In this document: positions 6,196 through 7,367 of the stretch, one piece after another
How positions within the stretch are numbered: the stretch's first letter is position 1
How the letters are laid out: every line of letters begins with the position of its first letter
Assembly (NCBI GenBank): GCA_963205285.1
Contig: CAUJJQ010000286.1
Span: 1-7,367, forward strand
Direction: 5' to 3'
DNA: 7,367 bases
Source: Pseudomonadota bacterium
GTDB taxonomy: Bacteria > Pseudomonadota > Alphaproteobacteria > Sphingomonadales > Sphingomonadaceae
Translations under genes and position numbers: made by a program
Notes under the pieces: generated by a model
The model's input: only the letters and a program-made list of their open reading frames with translations
Told to the model about the DNA's origin: nothing
The model's database searches: none

Positions 6196-6321
6196 AGCCG
6201 TTCATCTAGCAGCCAAGCGGTTAGCGTTTGGTTATTTTGCTGGCAATTTTTGACGTATTTTGATGATGGTAGGGCACACTAATGCTACGCCAGCCGCCGA
6301 ACATGCGTCCGTCACCAAAAA
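6196..6321. other. AT-richer spacer between fatty acyl-AMP ligase and c-di-GMP enzyme genes
   Basis: This 126-base gap is distinctly richer in A and T than the genes around it, especially at 6228-6270. That fits a promoter for the minus-strand c-di-GMP enzyme gene. A possible -35 element TTGCCA lies on the minus strand at 6242-6247, but the bases 17 further on (TAACCG) are a poor -10, so I do not call a promoter. No terminator hairpin with a T-run follows the ligase stop, so read-through from the ligase gene remains possible. Confidence 0.35.
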
Positions 6322-7367
6322 TCAGGCAGCATCAGCGAAGGGTTTGATTTCACCCGATAAATAAAGTGATCTGGCCTTAGATCGACTGAGCTTGCCCGAT
6401 GATGTGCGCGGCAGCGTGCGTGGCGGCACCAGTTCGACGATGCATTGCATACCGGTGATCGAACGCACCCTTTCCTTTATTTCGGCGCGCAAACGCTGGC
6501 GTTCGCCTGCATCGCTGGTGCGACAATGGACGAGCACGGCAGGCGATTCTTCTCCGTTGTCGGTGGTAATCGCAAAGGCGGCGATGTCGCCCGGTTTGAA
6601 CCCCGGCAATTGTTCGACCGCCCATTCAATATCCTGCGGCCAATGATTCTTGCCGTTGATGATGATCATGTCCTTGGCGCGGCCCACGACATAGATGTAA
6701 CCGTCGGATAAATAACCCATATCCCCCGTGTCGAGCCAGCCGTTGGCCATGCAAGCGCGGGTTGCCGCTTCGTCCTTGTAATAACCGACCATCAATGATG
6801 GGCCAGCGCACCAGATTTTGCCAATCTGCCCGTCAGGCATCAGCGCGCCATCCTCTGCCCGCACTTCAATCGCCATGTCGCGCGCCGCTTTGCCGCAATT
6901 GACGATAGCGCGGTATCGTTGCGGGCGGTGTTCGGCATTGGTGCCGCCCGACAATTCGCTTTCTTCGACCAGTTCGACGACGATGCCTTCGCCAGGCGGC
7001 ATGATGCTGACCGCCAGTGTTGCCTCGGCCAGACCATAGCTCGGCAAAAAGGCGCTGGCGTTAAAGCCGCTTTGCGCAAAGACATCGACAAAACGCTGCA
7101 TGACATCGGGGCGGATCATGTCCGCGCCATTGCCCGCCACCCGCCAGCGCGACAGGTCAAATCGTTCGGCGGCGAGCGTCTGGCTCGACACCCGCCGGGC
7201 GCAAATTTCATAGCCAAAGGTCGGCGAGTAGCTGATCACCGTGCCATCGGCGCGGCTGATCATGTCGAGCCATGCCAGCGGACGGCGGGCAAAATCCTCG
7301 GTCTTCATATAGTCGGTCGACACCTGATTGGCGACCGGCGAGAGGAAGCAGCCGACAAGACCCATGT
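6322..7367 (-). CDS. Fatty acyl-AMP ligase, C-terminal part (N-terminus beyond the window)
   Basis: This is the C-terminal 347 residues of an adenylate-forming enzyme of the fatty acyl-AMP ligase type, which activates a fatty acid with ATP and usually hands it to an acyl carrier protein rather than to CoA. The visible part opens with MGLVGCFLSP, which in this family is internal (within HDMGLVG). The two edge bases (minus-strand AC) fit the expected Asp codon, so the true start is to the right. Counting from that Met, SYGLAEATL (109-117) is the adenylate-binding core, LDTGD is 211-215, VVGRAKDMIIINGKNHWP (226-243) is the hinge region of the C-terminal lid, and SSGKLSR (322-328) carries the catalytic Lys K325. 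The length after the hinge is normal and the stop is intact. A 126-base gap separates it from the c-di-GMP enzyme gene. In sphingomonads a related enzyme could supply acyl-ACP for sphingolipid synthesis; that role is only an inference. Confidence 0.9.
   Translation of the reverse strand, partial: MGLVGCFLSPVANQVSTDYMKTEDFARRPLAWLDMISRADGTVISYSPTFGYEICARRVSSQTLAAERFDLSRWRVAGNGADMIRPDVMQRFVDVFAQSGFNASAFLPSYGLAEATLAVSIMPPGEGIVVELVEESELSGGTNAEHRPQRYRAIVNCGKAARDMAIEVRAEDGALMPDGQIGKIWCAGPSLMVGYYKDEAATRACMANGWLDTGDMGYLSDGYIYVVGRAKDMIIINGKNHWPQDIEWAVEQLPGFKPGDIAAFAITTDNGEESPAVLVHCRTSDAGERQRLRAEIKERVRSITGMQCIVELVPPRTLPRTSSGKLSRSKARSLYLSGEIKPFADAA

Noticed and set aside
6242..6247. Promoter for the c-di-GMP enzyme gene with TTGCCA as -35
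   Set aside because: The matching -10 position (TAACCG) is too poor to call; only the AT-richness supports a promoter here.
6239..6294. Inverted repeat GCTGGC (6239-6244) / GCCAGC (6289-6294)
   Set aside because: Six bases with a 44-base loop are expected by chance in a spacer of this size, and no T-run follows.
1..7367. Defence system, biosynthetic cluster, CRISPR, phage or integrative element
   Set aside because: All genes belong to common housekeeping or signalling families, no repeats flank them, and base composition is even. The isopenicillin N synthase-like gene and the fatty acyl-AMP ligase are far apart and on opposite strands, so they do not form a natural-product cluster.

Overview
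The window looks like ordinary chromosome from a GC-rich alphaproteobacterium, most likely a sphingomonad (Sphingomonadales). This rests on the family resemblance of the proteins (EVE protein, isopenicillin N synthase-like oxygenase, FolB/FolM pair, fatty acyl-AMP ligase), the codon usage and the tight gene packing. No sequence search was possible, so the taxonomy is an inference. There are no rRNA or tRNA genes, insertion sequences, CRISPR arrays, phage genes or recognisable defence genes, and no stretch without a gene exceeds 130 bases.

Left part (1-935, minus strand): a fasciclin-domain lipoprotein gene is followed 3 bases later by an EVE-domain protein gene that runs off the left edge. 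Divergent from them is a plus-strand non-haem iron oxygenase of the isopenicillin N synthase family (1012-1944). The 76-base spacer holds three consecutive 11-base units, each starting with a run of G. The oxygenase stop codon lies only 2 bases from the stop codon of the next, convergent gene.

Middle part (1947-3723): a minus-strand pair, folB-like dihydroneopterin aldolase then a pteridine-reductase-type short-chain dehydrogenase (FolM-like), shares an ATGA stop/start overlap. Together they predict a pterin module: FolB acts on dihydroneopterin and the reductase reduces a dihydropterin to its tetrahydro form. A GNAT-family acetyltransferase diverges from folB on the plus strand.

Right part (3847-7367, minus strand): a 782-residue membrane protein with PAS, GGDEF and EAL domains, whose two c-di-GMP active sites look intact but whose GGDEF domain lacks the usual inhibitory I-site. 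Upstream of it, on the same strand, is the C-terminal 347 residues of a fatty acyl-AMP ligase that continues past the right edge. In sphingomonads such a ligase could charge an acyl carrier protein for sphingolipid or another lipid pathway, but its partner genes lie outside the window.

I did not find a convincing new multi-gene system. The observations most worth a second look are the coupled FolB/FolM pair with its PTR1-type Asp active site, the 11-base G-run repeats before the oxygenase, and the c-di-GMP enzyme next to the fatty acyl-AMP ligase.
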